A DNA stretch of 58,950 nucleotides from an uncultured Clostridia bacterium. Lineage in GTDB: Bacteria > Bacillota > Clostridia > Christensenellales > Aristaeellaceae. Numbering within the stretch: position 1 is the stretch's first letter; every line of letters starts with the position of its first letter. The position numbers and the translations under genes were made by a program. This document shows, one piece after another, positions 1 to 8,054 of this stretch. The DNA lies in NCBI GenBank assembly GCA_946538615.1, contig CAMNGW010000002.1, forward strand, positions 1 through 58,950, read 5' to 3'. The notes beneath the pieces are model-generated. The model worked only from the letters and a program-made list of their open reading frames with translations, did not search any database and was not told the DNA's origin.

Positions 1-228
1 CTGGTTGACGCCTGCAGAAGGCGTACACAGCCACCTGAGGGCGGGACTGTTCTTCGCCAGCACCGCACTTTGCCCGAGAATAATCTCCGCATCGGCAATG
101 TGCGGCAGCGCATCATCATCATTTTCGAAAAAAAGGGCTTCAAATCCGTTCTTTTCCGCCGCGCTGCGGAGGCGTTCCCGCTGACTGTCTTCAAGTACAG
201 ATAAGACGATGGCCAGTTTCCTGCTCAT
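1..228 (-). CDS. D-2-hydroxyacid dehydrogenase, N-terminal part (runs off window)
   Basis: Not in the ORF track because it is cut by the window edge. Reading the minus strand from the ATG at 228 gives 76 uninterrupted codons beginning MSRKLAIVLSV and ending LRWLCTPSAGVNQ. The last stretch matches the conserved 'LKW..TPSAGVD' block at the end of the first half of the substrate-binding domain of NAD-dependent D-2-hydroxyacid dehydrogenases. An AAGGAG site lies just upstream of the ATG. The NAD-binding domain and catalytic Arg/Glu/His are outside the window, so the substrate cannot be named. It lies downstream of fumC on the same strand, 109 bases away, and could be cotranscribed. Confidence 0.75.
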   Translation of the reverse strand, partial: MSRKLAIVLSVLEDSQRERLRSAAEKNGFEALFFENDDDALPHIADAEIILGQSAVLAKNSPALRWLCTPSAGVNQ

Positions 229-337
229 ATAACACATTCTCCTTGTCATTGACTCCATTTCATTTTCAGAAGCAGGAGCTGCTGTCCCGCCTGCATCCCG
301 CGCCCTGTCCCCTGCATTTCCTGACCGGGCAGTCATC

Positions 338-1714
338 TCAGATCATATTTTCCGGATGAAAGACTTCGTCAAACTTTTCCTCTGACAGAAAGCCCAGCGA
401 TACACAGGCCTCCTTGAGCGAAATGTTCTCTTTGAACGCTTTCTTGGCTGTTTTGGCCGCGTTCTCGTAACCGATATAAGGATTGAGCGCAGTGACAAGC
501 ATCAGGGACCGGTCAAGGTTTTCCTTCATCTTTTCCCTGTTCACTGTGATCCCCTGTGCGCAGTTCCGGTCAAAGGCAAGGATCGACTCGGAGAGAAGCC
601 GCACGGACTGCAGGAAATTGTAAGCCAGCACGGGCATGAACACATTGAGTTCAAAATTCCCCTGTGACGCCGCAAAGCCCACAGCCGTATCATTGCCGAT
701 CACCTGCACCGCCACCATCGTCACCTGTTCGCACTGCGTGGGGTTGACTTTTCCCGGCATGATGGAGCTTCCCGGCTCATTTTCAGGAATATGGATCTCC
801 CCCAGCCCGCACCGCGGTCCTGAGGCGAGCCACCTGACATCATTGGCAATCTTCATCATATCGCAGGCAAGCGCTTTGACAGCACCGTGGGCAAAAACAA
901 GCTCATCTTTGCTGGTGAGGGCATGGAACTTATTGCTCTGGGTCACGAAAGGCTCTCCCGTAAGTTCGGCGATCTTCCCGGCGACAAGCTCCGCAAACCC
1001 CGCCGGAGCATTGAGCCCGGTGCCTACCGCTGTCCCGCCAAGGGCAAGCCCGTACAGCGGGCCCAGGGCGAGACGGAGCATCTCTGCGTCCCGCTCCAGG
1101 GATGTGCGCCACCCGCTGACTTCCTGTGCAAAGGAAATGGGAACAGCGTCCTGCAGATGTGTGCGTCCGCTTTTCACTGCATCTTTCGTCTCCCCTTCAA
1201 TGCGCCTGAAGGTCGATACCAGCTCATCTATGGCGGGCAAAAGCCTTTTGGAGATGGCGAGAACGGCAGAGATATGCAGGGCCGTAGGGAACGTATCATT
1301 GGAAGACTGGCTCATGTTCACATCGTCGTTGGGATGGCAGATCTTCTCTCCCGCGAGCTCATTGGCACGGTTGGCAATCACCTCATTCGCATTCATATTG
1401 CTCTGCGTGCCGCTGCCTGTCTGCCACACGACAAGCGGAAAGTGCTCTGACAGTACCCCTGAAATGACCTCGTCTGCCGCAAGACAGATCATTGTGCATT
1501 TCTTTTCCGTCATTTTTTCAGGTTTCAGCATATGATTGGCCATGGCTGACGCCTTTTTCAGTATGCCAAAGGCATGGATAATCTCTGAGGGCATGGTTTC
1601 AATGCCTACGCCAATGGGAAAATTCTCATGGCTGCGCTGTGTCTGTGCTCCCCAGTACCGGTCTGATGGTACCCTGATTTCACCCATAGAATCATGTTCA
1701 ATCCTGTATTCCAT
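338..1714 (-). CDS. fumC: class II fumarate hydratase
   Basis: Interconverts fumarate and L-malate in the cytoplasm. At 458 residues it has the normal length for the family. The N-terminus (IEHDSMGEIRVPSDRYWGAQTQRS) and the superfamily signature GSSIMPGKVNPTQCEQ near residue 315 are both present; the signature carries the mobile catalytic serine loop. SSNDTFPTA and the GRTHLQDAVP block are also typical. This is the iron-free, oxygen-stable type. The start is supported by a GGAGGAGA ribosome site. The close relative aspartase shares the signature, but the overall sequence reads as FumC. An exported fumarate-reductase-like flavoprotein lies at the other end of the window, so fumarate metabolism may matter in this organism (inference). 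Confidence 0.95.
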   Translation of the reverse strand: MEYRIEHDSMGEIRVPSDRYWGAQTQRSHENFPIGVGIETMPSEIIHAFGILKKASAMANHMLKPEKMTEKKCTMICLAADEVISGVLSEHFPLVVWQTGSGTQSNMNANEVIANRANELAGEKICHPNDDVNMSQSSNDTFPTALHISAVLAISKRLLPAIDELVSTFRRIEGETKDAVKSGRTHLQDAVPISFAQEVSGWRTSLERDAEMLRLALGPLYGLALGGTAVGTGLNAPAGFAELVAGKIAELTGEPFVTQSNKFHALTSKDELVFAHGAVKALACDMMKIANDVRWLASGPRCGLGEIHIPENEPGSSIMPGKVNPTQCEQVTMVAVQVIGNDTAVGFAASQGNFELNVFMPVLAYNFLQSVRLLSESILAFDRNCAQGITVNREKMKENLDRSLMLVTALNPYIGYENAAKTAKKAFKENISLKEACVSLGFLSEEKFDEVFHPENMI

Positions 1715-1752
1715 GCTTGCCGTCTCTCCTCCATGGTCCGATTCGTGTCATG

Positions 1753-1782
1753 TACATACTCATCATACCTTATTATGTCCAA
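1753..1782 (-). promoter_or_regulatory. fumC: possible promoter of fumC
   Basis: On the minus strand TTGGAC is followed after 18 bases by TATGTA, about 40 bases before the fumC start. The -35 matches well, the -10 only moderately. Confidence 0.35.
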
Positions 1783-1895
1783 AAATGCACCTGCTGTGTT
1801 CACAGAAAATACGGCATCCTCTGGATTTGCCTTTCGGTGTCCGCTGCCTGTTCAGACTGCGTGTGCCAGCGGAAGATGCGGCAGATTGCCTGCAC

Positions 1896-2864
1896 TTATT
1901 TTTCAAATGGGTACACCAGTCCCATCTGCCTGCGGCACTCATCCATCATCTCCATGACATCGAGTGTCGACTGGTGGGGCACGTACCGGCTCTCTGTCTT
2001 GCCCTGGCGGATCTCCTCTGCCACGAGGTCGAACTCGTTGAGCATCCCGCCATAGCCCTTCATGCTTTCGTTCCGTCCATGGAAGCGCCTGAGCCTGACA
2101 CGGTTGGCATGATGATAGAACCAGAGCCGTGTCTCTCCCTTTGTGCCGCGAAGCCGCATCACTTCAAGTCCCTTGAAGTCCATCAGGGATACGCTGATCC
2201 GGAAAATTTTTCCGCCCGGGTAGGTCAGTTCAATTTCCTCATCTGTGTCGATCCCGCCCTTCAGGTTCCCCCGGCAGCGAATCGCTTCCGGTTTGCCAAA
2301 CAGCCTGTAGATATAGGTCAGCGGGTAAATCCCGATATCCAGCAGCGCCCCTCCGGCCAGGTTCGGGTCCGAGAGACGCGGCGCATAGTTGATGCTCCTG
2401 AGATGATAGGTCATATCAAGGGACTGCACGTCGCCGTATTCCCCCTGCTCCAGCCATGCTTTCACCTGATTGGCCACCGGAGCGAACCATGTCCACATGG
2501 CCTCAGTAAAATAGATCCCCTTTTCTTCACTCATGGCGATCATCTCACGGGTTTTGCAGGCGTCCGTCGACACAGGCTTTTCGCACAGGACAGGCTTGCC
2601 CAGCTGCATCGCCTGAAGAGCATATGGGGCATGGCTGGTATGCGGGGTGACAATATACACGCCGTCCACACCCGGGTGCACCATAGCCTCCTCTGCCGTC
2701 CTGGCAGGTACCGCGCCGCACAACCGGGAAAAAGCTTCGCATTTTTCAGAATTCCGGGTATACACTGCAGCGATCCTGTGCCCTGAAGACGCAGTAATCT
2801 CCCTGGCAACCTGTTTCGCCAGTGTGCCTGCACCAATAAAAGCCCAGTTGAATGTCCCACTCAT
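1896..2864 (-). CDS. Gfo/Idh/MocA family NAD(P)-dependent oxidoreductase
   Basis: Predicted sugar or cyclitol dehydrogenase. The N-terminus (FNWAFIGAGTLAKQVAREI) is a Rossmann GxGxxA-type nucleotide-binding fold. The block LGKPVLCEKPVSTDACKTREM is the family's characteristic 'EKP' lysine motif near residue 95, and LAGGALLDIGIYPLTYIYRLFG is the conserved 'GGG.L.D.G.Y' substrate-domain block. I chose the ATG at 2864, six codons inside the ORF-track start at 2882 (a GTG), because the fold starts there and a G-rich site precedes it. Length is 322 residues. The substrate cannot be told. It lies upstream of fumC on the same strand with a gap of about 180 bases that holds the fumC promoter candidate. 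Confidence 0.88.
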   Translation of the reverse strand: MSGTFNWAFIGAGTLAKQVAREITASSGHRIAAVYTRNSEKCEAFSRLCGAVPARTAEEAMVHPGVDGVYIVTPHTSHAPYALQAMQLGKPVLCEKPVSTDACKTREMIAMSEEKGIYFTEAMWTWFAPVANQVKAWLEQGEYGDVQSLDMTYHLRSINYAPRLSDPNLAGGALLDIGIYPLTYIYRLFGKPEAIRCRGNLKGGIDTDEEIELTYPGGKIFRISVSLMDFKGLEVMRLRGTKGETRLWFYHHANRVRLRRFHGRNESMKGYGGMLNEFDLVAEEIRQGKTESRYVPHQSTLDVMEMMDECRRQMGLVYPFEK

Positions 2865-3166
2865 GCCGGTCCCCCCGTCCACTGCTTTCTGTCACGTCTG
2901 ACACCCATCCTGTTACCGGACCGCCCGTCCGTCCCTGAACCCAGCCGGGTACGCAATGTCAATTTCCGGCTTATCATTGACAAAGCCGGACGGTTTCATT
3001 ACCATTTCCGGACGCATACAGGCCCGGACCGATCCATGCAAGAAACGCTTATATGCTTCATTTTTCTTGCCGTCCCCATCCGCGGGCGCTTCTCTCTGTC
3101 CTCTTTTTCTGTCCGTGTGCCGATGGCCATGCTTCTTTTTCCCCACACAAGGTCCGCAGAAAGGAA

Positions 3167-3597
3167 ATGATCCGGATGGTCCATCATGTGTCTGAAAAAT
3201 CCTGCGGTGCCGTAGTCTGCCGCATGACCGGGGCAGGCATCCGCTATCTGCTTGTCCGGTCCCTCTCCGGCTGCTGGGGCTTTCCCAAAGGTCATATGGA
3301 AGGAAATGAAGCCGAGCACGAAACTGCGCTCAGAGAGATCAAAGAAGAAGCAGGCCTCGATGTCACTTTTGTGGACGGTTTCCGGACCACCGACGAGTAT
3401 CCGCTGAACCGGCAGGAACAGTCTGAAGCTCCAAACAGGTTGTGTACTTTCTTGCTTTCTATGACCATCAGGAGCCTGTGCCCCAGGACAACGAAATTGC
3501 TGACATCCGCCTTGTCGACTATACGGCTGCCCTCTCCATGCTGCCCTTTGAGGGGATGAAAAACATCCTGAAGTCAGCCCTTGCCTTTCTGTGCTAG
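3167..3597 (+). pseudogene. NUDIX hydrolase, frameshifted
   Basis: NUDIX enzymes hydrolyse nucleoside diphosphates linked to another group. The NUDIX box GX5EX7REUXEEXGU is intact (GHMEGNEAEHETALREIKEEAG). After EQSEAP (around 3430) the first frame continues into unlikely sequence and stops at 3559. The next frame reads KQVVYFLAFYDHQEPVPQDN and on to FLC and a TAG at 3595-3597, a normal NUDIX C-terminus. One base therefore appears to be missing near the CCAAAC stretch at 3430-3436. The start is the ATG at 3167 or 3176 behind AAAGGA. It may be a real loss or a sequencing error; the catalytic box would survive, but the C-terminal part of the fold would be lost. Confidence 0.8.
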
Positions 3598-3673
3598 AGC
3601 ATACGATATTTTCTCTTCTGTCCATACTGCATCTGCCCGACCGGATAAGAGACAGATGGGTACCCCTTGAAGC

Positions 3674-3710
3674 AGAAGAAAGCCTGCTGTCACAAGCTTT
3701 CTTCTTTTTG
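3674..3710 (+). terminator. rho-independent terminator of the NUDIX gene
   Basis: AGAAGAAAGC and GCTTTCTTCT form a perfect 10-bp stem around a 12-base loop, followed by TTTTTG. It lies between the convergent NUDIX and serine hydrolase genes. Confidence 0.7.
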
Positions 3711-3751
3711 TATGCACCCATGGCCAGATCCAGCGCCTGTACGGTACCCCT

Positions 3752-4897
3752 TCAGTCCAAAGAGGCATACATGGAAGCCATGAGCCTGGGAACGAACCGG
3801 TAATGGTCCCCGGGCAGATTCGTGGTCAGATAGACACAGGTCAGATTTTCCTTCGGGTCGATGCAGAACCAGTTGCCGAAAGCACCGTCCCAGCCCCATT
3901 CACCCACGGACCCATTGATGTCTGCCACCTCAGGGTTCTTCATGACCCGCACGCCTAACCCGTAGCCATATCCGCGCTGGGTGTCCCAATTGTGTGTGAG
4001 CTGCTGTTCGGGCGTCAGATGATCCGTTGCAATCAGTTCGATGGTTTTCCTTCCCAGGATCCGCTCCCCGTCCAGCTTCCCGCCATGAAGCAGCATCTGT
4101 GCGAACCGTGAATAGTCGCCAAGCGTGGAGAACAGTCCGCCCCCTCCGCTCTCGAAAACAGGTTTTCTGTCCGGATACTGCCGGTTATCCGGCTTCATGC
4201 CGTCCCGAATATGATATAAGGTGGCGATCCGGCTCTGTTTTTCCGCCGGCACATAAAAACCCGTATCGGTCATGCCCAGCGGATCAAACAGGGTCTCTTT
4301 CAGGTATTCGCCCAGCGTCTTCCCGCTGAGAACCTCAATGACTGCGCCGAGCACATCAATGGAAAAGCCATACATCCATTTTTCTCCCGGCTCAAAAGCC
4401 AATGGCATCTGTCCGGCCATATTGCCATACGTCTTCGTGTCCGGCAGGGTTTTATGCTCTTTGATGTATGCCTCTCTGTGCTCATCATGTATCCTGGCAG
4501 CTGCTGTATCTTTTCCCGGATAAGGGATCCCGCTGGTCATCGTAAAGAGCTGCCTCATTGTCACCTCGTTCTTTGCTGGCACAATATCGCAGCTGCCGTC
4601 CGGTTTCTCAATGGCGACTGAAGGTTTCCTGAATCCGGGCAGATACTCGCTTACAGGGTCCCAGAGCTTGAACAGTCCCTGTTCGTACAACCTCATGATA
4701 CCCACCACTGTAATGACCTTGGACATGGATGCAATGGGAAAGATGGTATCCGCAGTCATTTTCCTGTTTTTCTCAATATCCGCATAGCCGAAACATCCCT
4801 CATAGCAGGTCTGATCATGCTGCAGAATCTTCACACAGCATCCGGCAATCTGACCGTCATCCACAAAACGGCTCAGTGTATTTCCGACAAGGTGCAT
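3752..4897 (-). CDS. serine hydrolase, beta-lactamase class C / penicillin-binding-like fold
   Basis: Member of the EstB/AmpC-like family (PF00144), which includes esterases, D-peptidases and few true beta-lactamases. The SxxK nucleophile motif is SMSK in IFPIASMSKVITVVG near residue 55. The second-box tyrosine is probably in KWMYGFSIDVLGAVIEVLSG. FESGGGGLFSTLGDYSRFAQMLLHGG is the typical family block. No signal peptide is visible, so it is probably cytoplasmic, which argues against antibiotic resistance. Of the two ATGs at the ORF-track start, the second (4897) has proper spacing from AAAGGATGG. It is convergent with the NUDIX gene. The substrate is unknown. Confidence 0.87.
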   Translation of the reverse strand: MHLVGNTLSRFVDDGQIAGCCVKILQHDQTCYEGCFGYADIEKNRKMTADTIFPIASMSKVITVVGIMRLYEQGLFKLWDPVSEYLPGFRKPSVAIEKPDGSCDIVPAKNEVTMRQLFTMTSGIPYPGKDTAAARIHDEHREAYIKEHKTLPDTKTYGNMAGQMPLAFEPGEKWMYGFSIDVLGAVIEVLSGKTLGEYLKETLFDPLGMTDTGFYVPAEKQSRIATLYHIRDGMKPDNRQYPDRKPVFESGGGGLFSTLGDYSRFAQMLLHGGKLDGERILGRKTIELIATDHLTPEQQLTHNWDTQRGYGYGLGVRVMKNPEVADINGSVGEWGWDGAFGNWFCIDPKENLTCVYLTTNLPGDHYRFVPRLMASMYASLD

Positions 4898-5003
4898 ATT
4901 TTCCATCCTTTCTGAGCTGAAAGCCTGATTATGTATTACGTTTTGTCATCAGCTATTTTCATTATGACAGTCGGTGCCGTTCTTTGTCAATCTTTCCCGG
5001 CAC

Positions 5004-5029
5004 AAAAAAAGACGCCATGGAAGGCATCC
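5004..5029 (-). terminator. terminator of the 119-residue membrane protein gene
   Basis: On the minus strand GATGCC and GGCGTC (one G-T pair) form a short stem followed by seven T residues. Confidence 0.55.
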
Positions 5030-5071
5030 TTTTCACGCGGTACAGGAAATGTGTCCTGGCCGTTTTCTTTT

Positions 5072-5431
5072 TCATTCCGCACGCTCTGCCATGCCCCTCA
5101 GACTCTTTTGTTCTTTAGCCATCATCCACAGATAGACAGGCAGCGCTGATATGACACTGGCCAGTCCGGTCAAACCGGCAAGCCCGCCCCATACATACAC
5201 GTCCCATACCAGGAAGCATGTCAGACTGACACCGCACAGCAGTGTGCCTATGATTCCTATGGTCAGAGCAGCTGACAGGCTTTTTTTCTCGCAGCGCGCC
5301 TCAAGCCTCCGGATCTTCTCAGTTTCCATGCTGCCTGGCACATCTGCACGGTCATATTTCGCTTGCATCGTCTCTTTTTTCTTCTGTTCCTGTGCTGAAT
5401 ATGTGATGTTCACAGACTTCTGCTCATCCAT
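5072..5431 (-). CDS. small conserved membrane protein with two transmembrane segments
   Basis: 119 residues. A charged N-terminal half (ITYSAQEQKKKETMQAKYD, then EKIRRLEARCEKKS, probably helical) is followed by two hydrophobic segments (about residues 53-75 and 80-102) and a basic tail. The layout resembles a family of short Clostridia proteins that automated annotation sometimes labels dihydropteridine reductase; nothing in the sequence supports that enzyme. The ATG is preceded by GAGAGGAA. It lies 66 bases downstream of the two-component operon on the same strand and may be read through from it. Function unknown. Confidence 0.75.
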   Translation of the reverse strand: MDEQKSVNITYSAQEQKKKETMQAKYDRADVPGSMETEKIRRLEARCEKKSLSAALTIGIIGTLLCGVSLTCFLVWDVYVWGGLAGLTGLASVISALPVYLWMMAKEQKSLRGMAERAE

Positions 5432-5497
5432 CCGCGTTCCTCTCTTTCTGCACGGACACTGTCCGTGCTTTGTCCGGTTTCCCGCTTTGTATTCTGC

Positions 5498-6133
5498 TCA
5501 TGTATCACCTGCACGTATCCCATGGATCAGCATGCCTGCAGAAAGCAGGGTCATGCAAAGTGTGATACATCCCCCGAGAACGGCATTCATCATCCGTGCA
5601 AACTGTCCGGGACCTCCAAAGGTTGACAGCATAGCTGTCTGTAGTGACTGGACAGACATAAGCGCTGTCGCAAAGGATACGCAACGCACCGCTGTCAGGA
5701 CAATCTCCATGTCGCGTCTGATCCGCACCAGATTCCACACCGCTGTGATCATTTTTGCGAAAGCCCACAATGCCATGATGTAAATCAGCAGACCGGGATA
5801 GCTGTATGTCCGGTCGTCCCGGACCATCTGAATAAAAACACCCGCCATGGTTACTGTGAGAACACTCAGTAAGACAGCTGTCCACAGAAATACGCGGTTC
5901 TGCTTTTTTGCATTCTGATGATGGAAACTGCGAAGAAGAAAGAACTGTACCACAGCGAGCCCCGCATAATATGCCCCTACAGCCGTCAGCCAGTAAGATC
6001 GAAGCCAGGCACCCATCACCAGTTTGAGCAATGCGAAACCCATTGAGACAAAAAATGAAAGATTCAGCACAATGTGCGAACGCAGGGAAGGCACCTTCAG
6101 CACAGACAGGATCTCAGCTGTGTTCCATCTCAT
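5498..6133 (-). CDS. membrane protein cotranscribed with a two-component system
   Basis: 211 residues from the ATG at 6133 (MRWNTAEILSVL); the long ORF-track N-terminus lies inside the kinase gene in another frame and is not real. About five or six hydrophobic segments are visible (SFFVSMGFALLKLVMG, YYAGLAVVQFFLL, FLWTAVLLSVLTVTMAGVF, LLIYIMALWAFAKMI, GCITLCMTLLSAGMLI). The start codon overlaps the kinase stop (ATGA), and AAGGAG lies just before it, so translation is probably coupled. I do not recognise the family. The context suggests a sensor accessory or an effector of the two-component system. Confidence 0.75.
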   Translation of the reverse strand: MRWNTAEILSVLKVPSLRSHIVLNLSFFVSMGFALLKLVMGAWLRSYWLTAVGAYYAGLAVVQFFLLRSFHHQNAKKQNRVFLWTAVLLSVLTVTMAGVFIQMVRDDRTYSYPGLLIYIMALWAFAKMITAVWNLVRIRRDMEIVLTAVRCVSFATALMSVQSLQTAMLSTFGGPGQFARMMNAVLGGCITLCMTLLSAGMLIHGIRAGDT

Positions 6134-7179
6134 GTCAGGCTCCTTCTGATCTGGACCGTAAACGTGCTCCCCTTGCCGGGCGTACTGCTGACGCTGATCG
6201 CTCCATCTGTCAGATCCACGACCCGCTTCACCAGCGCCAGCCCAAGCCCATTGCCTTCCGTCGCATGGCTGGTATCGCCCTGGTAAAATTTCTCGAACAT
6301 GCGGCTGGCTGTCTCCTGGGTCATGCCGCACCCGTCGTCCTGCACCGAAACCCTGGCCCATTCACCGGACGGTGTCACAGATACACGGATATTCCCCCCC
6401 TCGGGCGTGAACTTCACGGCATTGGAAAGCAGATTGTTCCATACCAGTGTCAGAAGCTCAGGGTCCGCTGTAACATACACCCGCTCATCCATGTCGGCTT
6501 CCAGCTCAATATGCTTGCGCTCCATAGCGTCCTCAAAGCCCAGCACGCATTCTGCCACCTGATTGGTCAGGTCATATTCAGCTACGCTCGGACTGATCTG
6601 CTGGTTCTCCAGTTTATGGAGCTTGAGTATATTGGTGATCAGTTCTGTCATCCGCTGCGAAGCACTGTCGATCCCCCGTGCATACATCAGACGGTCCGCA
6701 TCCTGCACTCTGTCATTCTGCAGCATCCTGGCATAGTTGCGGATCACTGACAAGGGCGTCTTCAGCTCATGGGAGACATTGGCGATAAAGTCTGTCCTCA
6801 GGGCCGATGTCTGCGACAGTTCAGCACCCATGACATTGAAATCCTCGGCAATTGCACAGAAGTCCTCGCTGAAAACGGAAAATTTCTCTGTATCAATACG
6901 TACGGAAAGATCGCCCTCTGTCATCCTGCGTGTCGCGTCCCGGATCCTGCGGATGGGACGGTCCACGGTAAGCTTTCTCATGATCCACTCAATGAAGCAG
7001 CAGATCCCGCTCAGGAAAAAAATATTGCCAAAAGTCATGGCCGCATTCTGGGCAAGGACGGTGTAATCAATCTTCATGGTATGGAGAAAAAGCAGAAATG
7101 AAGAGGTCACAACAAAGGAGATCAACAGAAAAAAGGTAACGTACCGCCAGATGAGGAACGCACGACGGGATGCCTTCAT
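6130..7179 (-). CDS. sensor histidine kinase (HisKA/HATPase, HAMP)
   Basis: 349 residues. Two transmembrane segments (about 12-32 and 48-68) are separated by an extracytoplasmic loop of only about 20 residues, so sensing is likely within or at the membrane. A HAMP linker follows (RPIRRIRDATRRMTEGDLSVRI), then the H box FIANVSHELKTPLSVIRNYA with the phosphorylated His, the N box LVWNNLLSNAVKFTPEGG, and G boxes VQDDGCGM and GNGLGLALVKRV. Stop and start codons overlap by ATGA with both the upstream regulator and the downstream membrane protein, so the three genes form one coupled operon. Confidence 0.95.
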   Translation of the reverse strand: MKASRRAFLIWRYVTFFLLISFVVTSSFLLFLHTMKIDYTVLAQNAAMTFGNIFFLSGICCFIEWIMRKLTVDRPIRRIRDATRRMTEGDLSVRIDTEKFSVFSEDFCAIAEDFNVMGAELSQTSALRTDFIANVSHELKTPLSVIRNYARMLQNDRVQDADRLMYARGIDSASQRMTELITNILKLHKLENQQISPSVAEYDLTNQVAECVLGFEDAMERKHIELEADMDERVYVTADPELLTLVWNNLLSNAVKFTPEGGNIRVSVTPSGEWARVSVQDDGCGMTQETASRMFEKFYQGDTSHATEGNGLGLALVKRVVDLTDGAISVSSTPGKGSTFTVQIRRSLT

Positions 7180-7850
7180 CCATGGATCACCGCCTTATAG
7201 CCAAGACCGCGCACAGTCTGGATCTCAAAAGCATCTGTTCCCGAAAATTTATCCCGCAATTTGGTCATGTAAACATCCACTGTCCTGAGCGTGGATGAGG
7301 CGTCTGCGTCCCAGAACTCGTCCATCAGCTGTGCCCGGGTAAAAGTCTTTTTCGGATAAGACAGCATCTTGTAAAGAATATTGAATTCCCGGAGCGTCAG
7401 ACTGACCTCCTCGCCATCCACGGTGCACGACCGCTCATCGGCATCGAGTTCAACATTTCCAGCCACAAGATGGTGGCTGTTGCTGATCTTTGCCCGCCTC
7501 AGAAGCGCGCCCGTCCGGAGCAGGAGTTCCTCAAGATCAATGGGTTTGATCATATAATCGTCTACACCCAGCTGGAACCCCTGCCGCTTTGCAGCGAAAT
7601 CGTCCCGGGCCGTCATAAATAAAATCGGGATCTCCCTGTTGTTCTCCCGGACCGTCCTTGCAAAAGCGAACCCGTCCATGCCCGGCATCATAATGTCTGA
7701 TATGATCAGATCATACAGATCGTTATATAATTGATTCAGCGCATCGTTCGCGTTCAGGCATCCGACAGCCTCATACCCATTCTGTGTCAGATACGTGCAT
7801 GCCTGACGGTTCAGTTCCTGATCGTCCTCAACAACAAGAATCTTGAACAT
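7176..7850 (-). CDS. OmpR/PhoB-family response regulator
   Basis: 224 residues from the ATG at 7850, which has GGAGG about 8 bases upstream; the ORF-track start at 7889 adds 13 unlikely residues. The receiver domain carries the acidic pocket (VVEDDQE), the phosphorylated Asp in LIISDIMMPGMDG, the switch Thr in ILFMTARDD and the Lys in VDDYMIKPID. The C-terminal winged helix (LTLREFNILYKMLSYPKKTFTRAQLMDEFW ... VDVYMTKLRDKF ... IQTVRGLGYK) is of OmpR type. It is first in the operon with the kinase and membrane protein. A tandem TTAACA repeat immediately upstream suggests autoregulation. Confidence 0.95.
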   Translation of the reverse strand: MFKILVVEDDQELNRQACTYLTQNGYEAVGCLNANDALNQLYNDLYDLIISDIMMPGMDGFAFARTVRENNREIPILFMTARDDFAAKRQGFQLGVDDYMIKPIDLEELLLRTGALLRRAKISNSHHLVAGNVELDADERSCTVDGEEVSLTLREFNILYKMLSYPKKTFTRAQLMDEFWDADASSTLRTVDVYMTKLRDKFSGTDAFEIQTVRGLGYKAVIHG

Positions 7851-7879
7851 GCCGTCCCCTCCGTACCAGCGTTTTTTCC

Positions 7880-7912
7880 ATTGTAGCATCTAAATTGTTA
7901 AAATACTGTTAA
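7880..7912 (-). promoter_or_regulatory. promoter region with PhoP-box-like tandem repeat
   Basis: On the minus strand two direct repeats TTAACA are separated by five bases (TTAACA-GTATT-TTAACA, period 11). Ten bases later comes a -10 box TACAAT, about 30 bases before the regulator ATG. An 11-bp period is the standard arrangement for OmpR-family dimers. The motif matches the B. subtilis PhoP box consensus (TT(A/T)ACA N4-6 repeated). There is no good -35 box, as expected for an activator-dependent promoter. Autoregulation is inferred. Confidence 0.6.
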
Positions 7913-8054
7913 TGGTATATCATTGTCCTGCCTGTTCTTCTTTTCCGGGTGCGCCTTTCTTCACAAAGGCACGCAATCCGGCCCATACTGGCCGATTTAC
8001 CATCTCACGTGCACTGGGAATCTGTATTTTCATCAAGGATAAGAAGGTGTAAAA

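Noticed and set aside
636-1535. Long ORFs antisense to fumC
   Set aside because: Composition mirrors the codons of fumC on the other strand; no ribosome site and no family resemblance.
3752-4897. Beta-lactamase resistance gene
   Set aside because: Class C-like fold but no signal peptide; most such proteins are esterases or peptidases.
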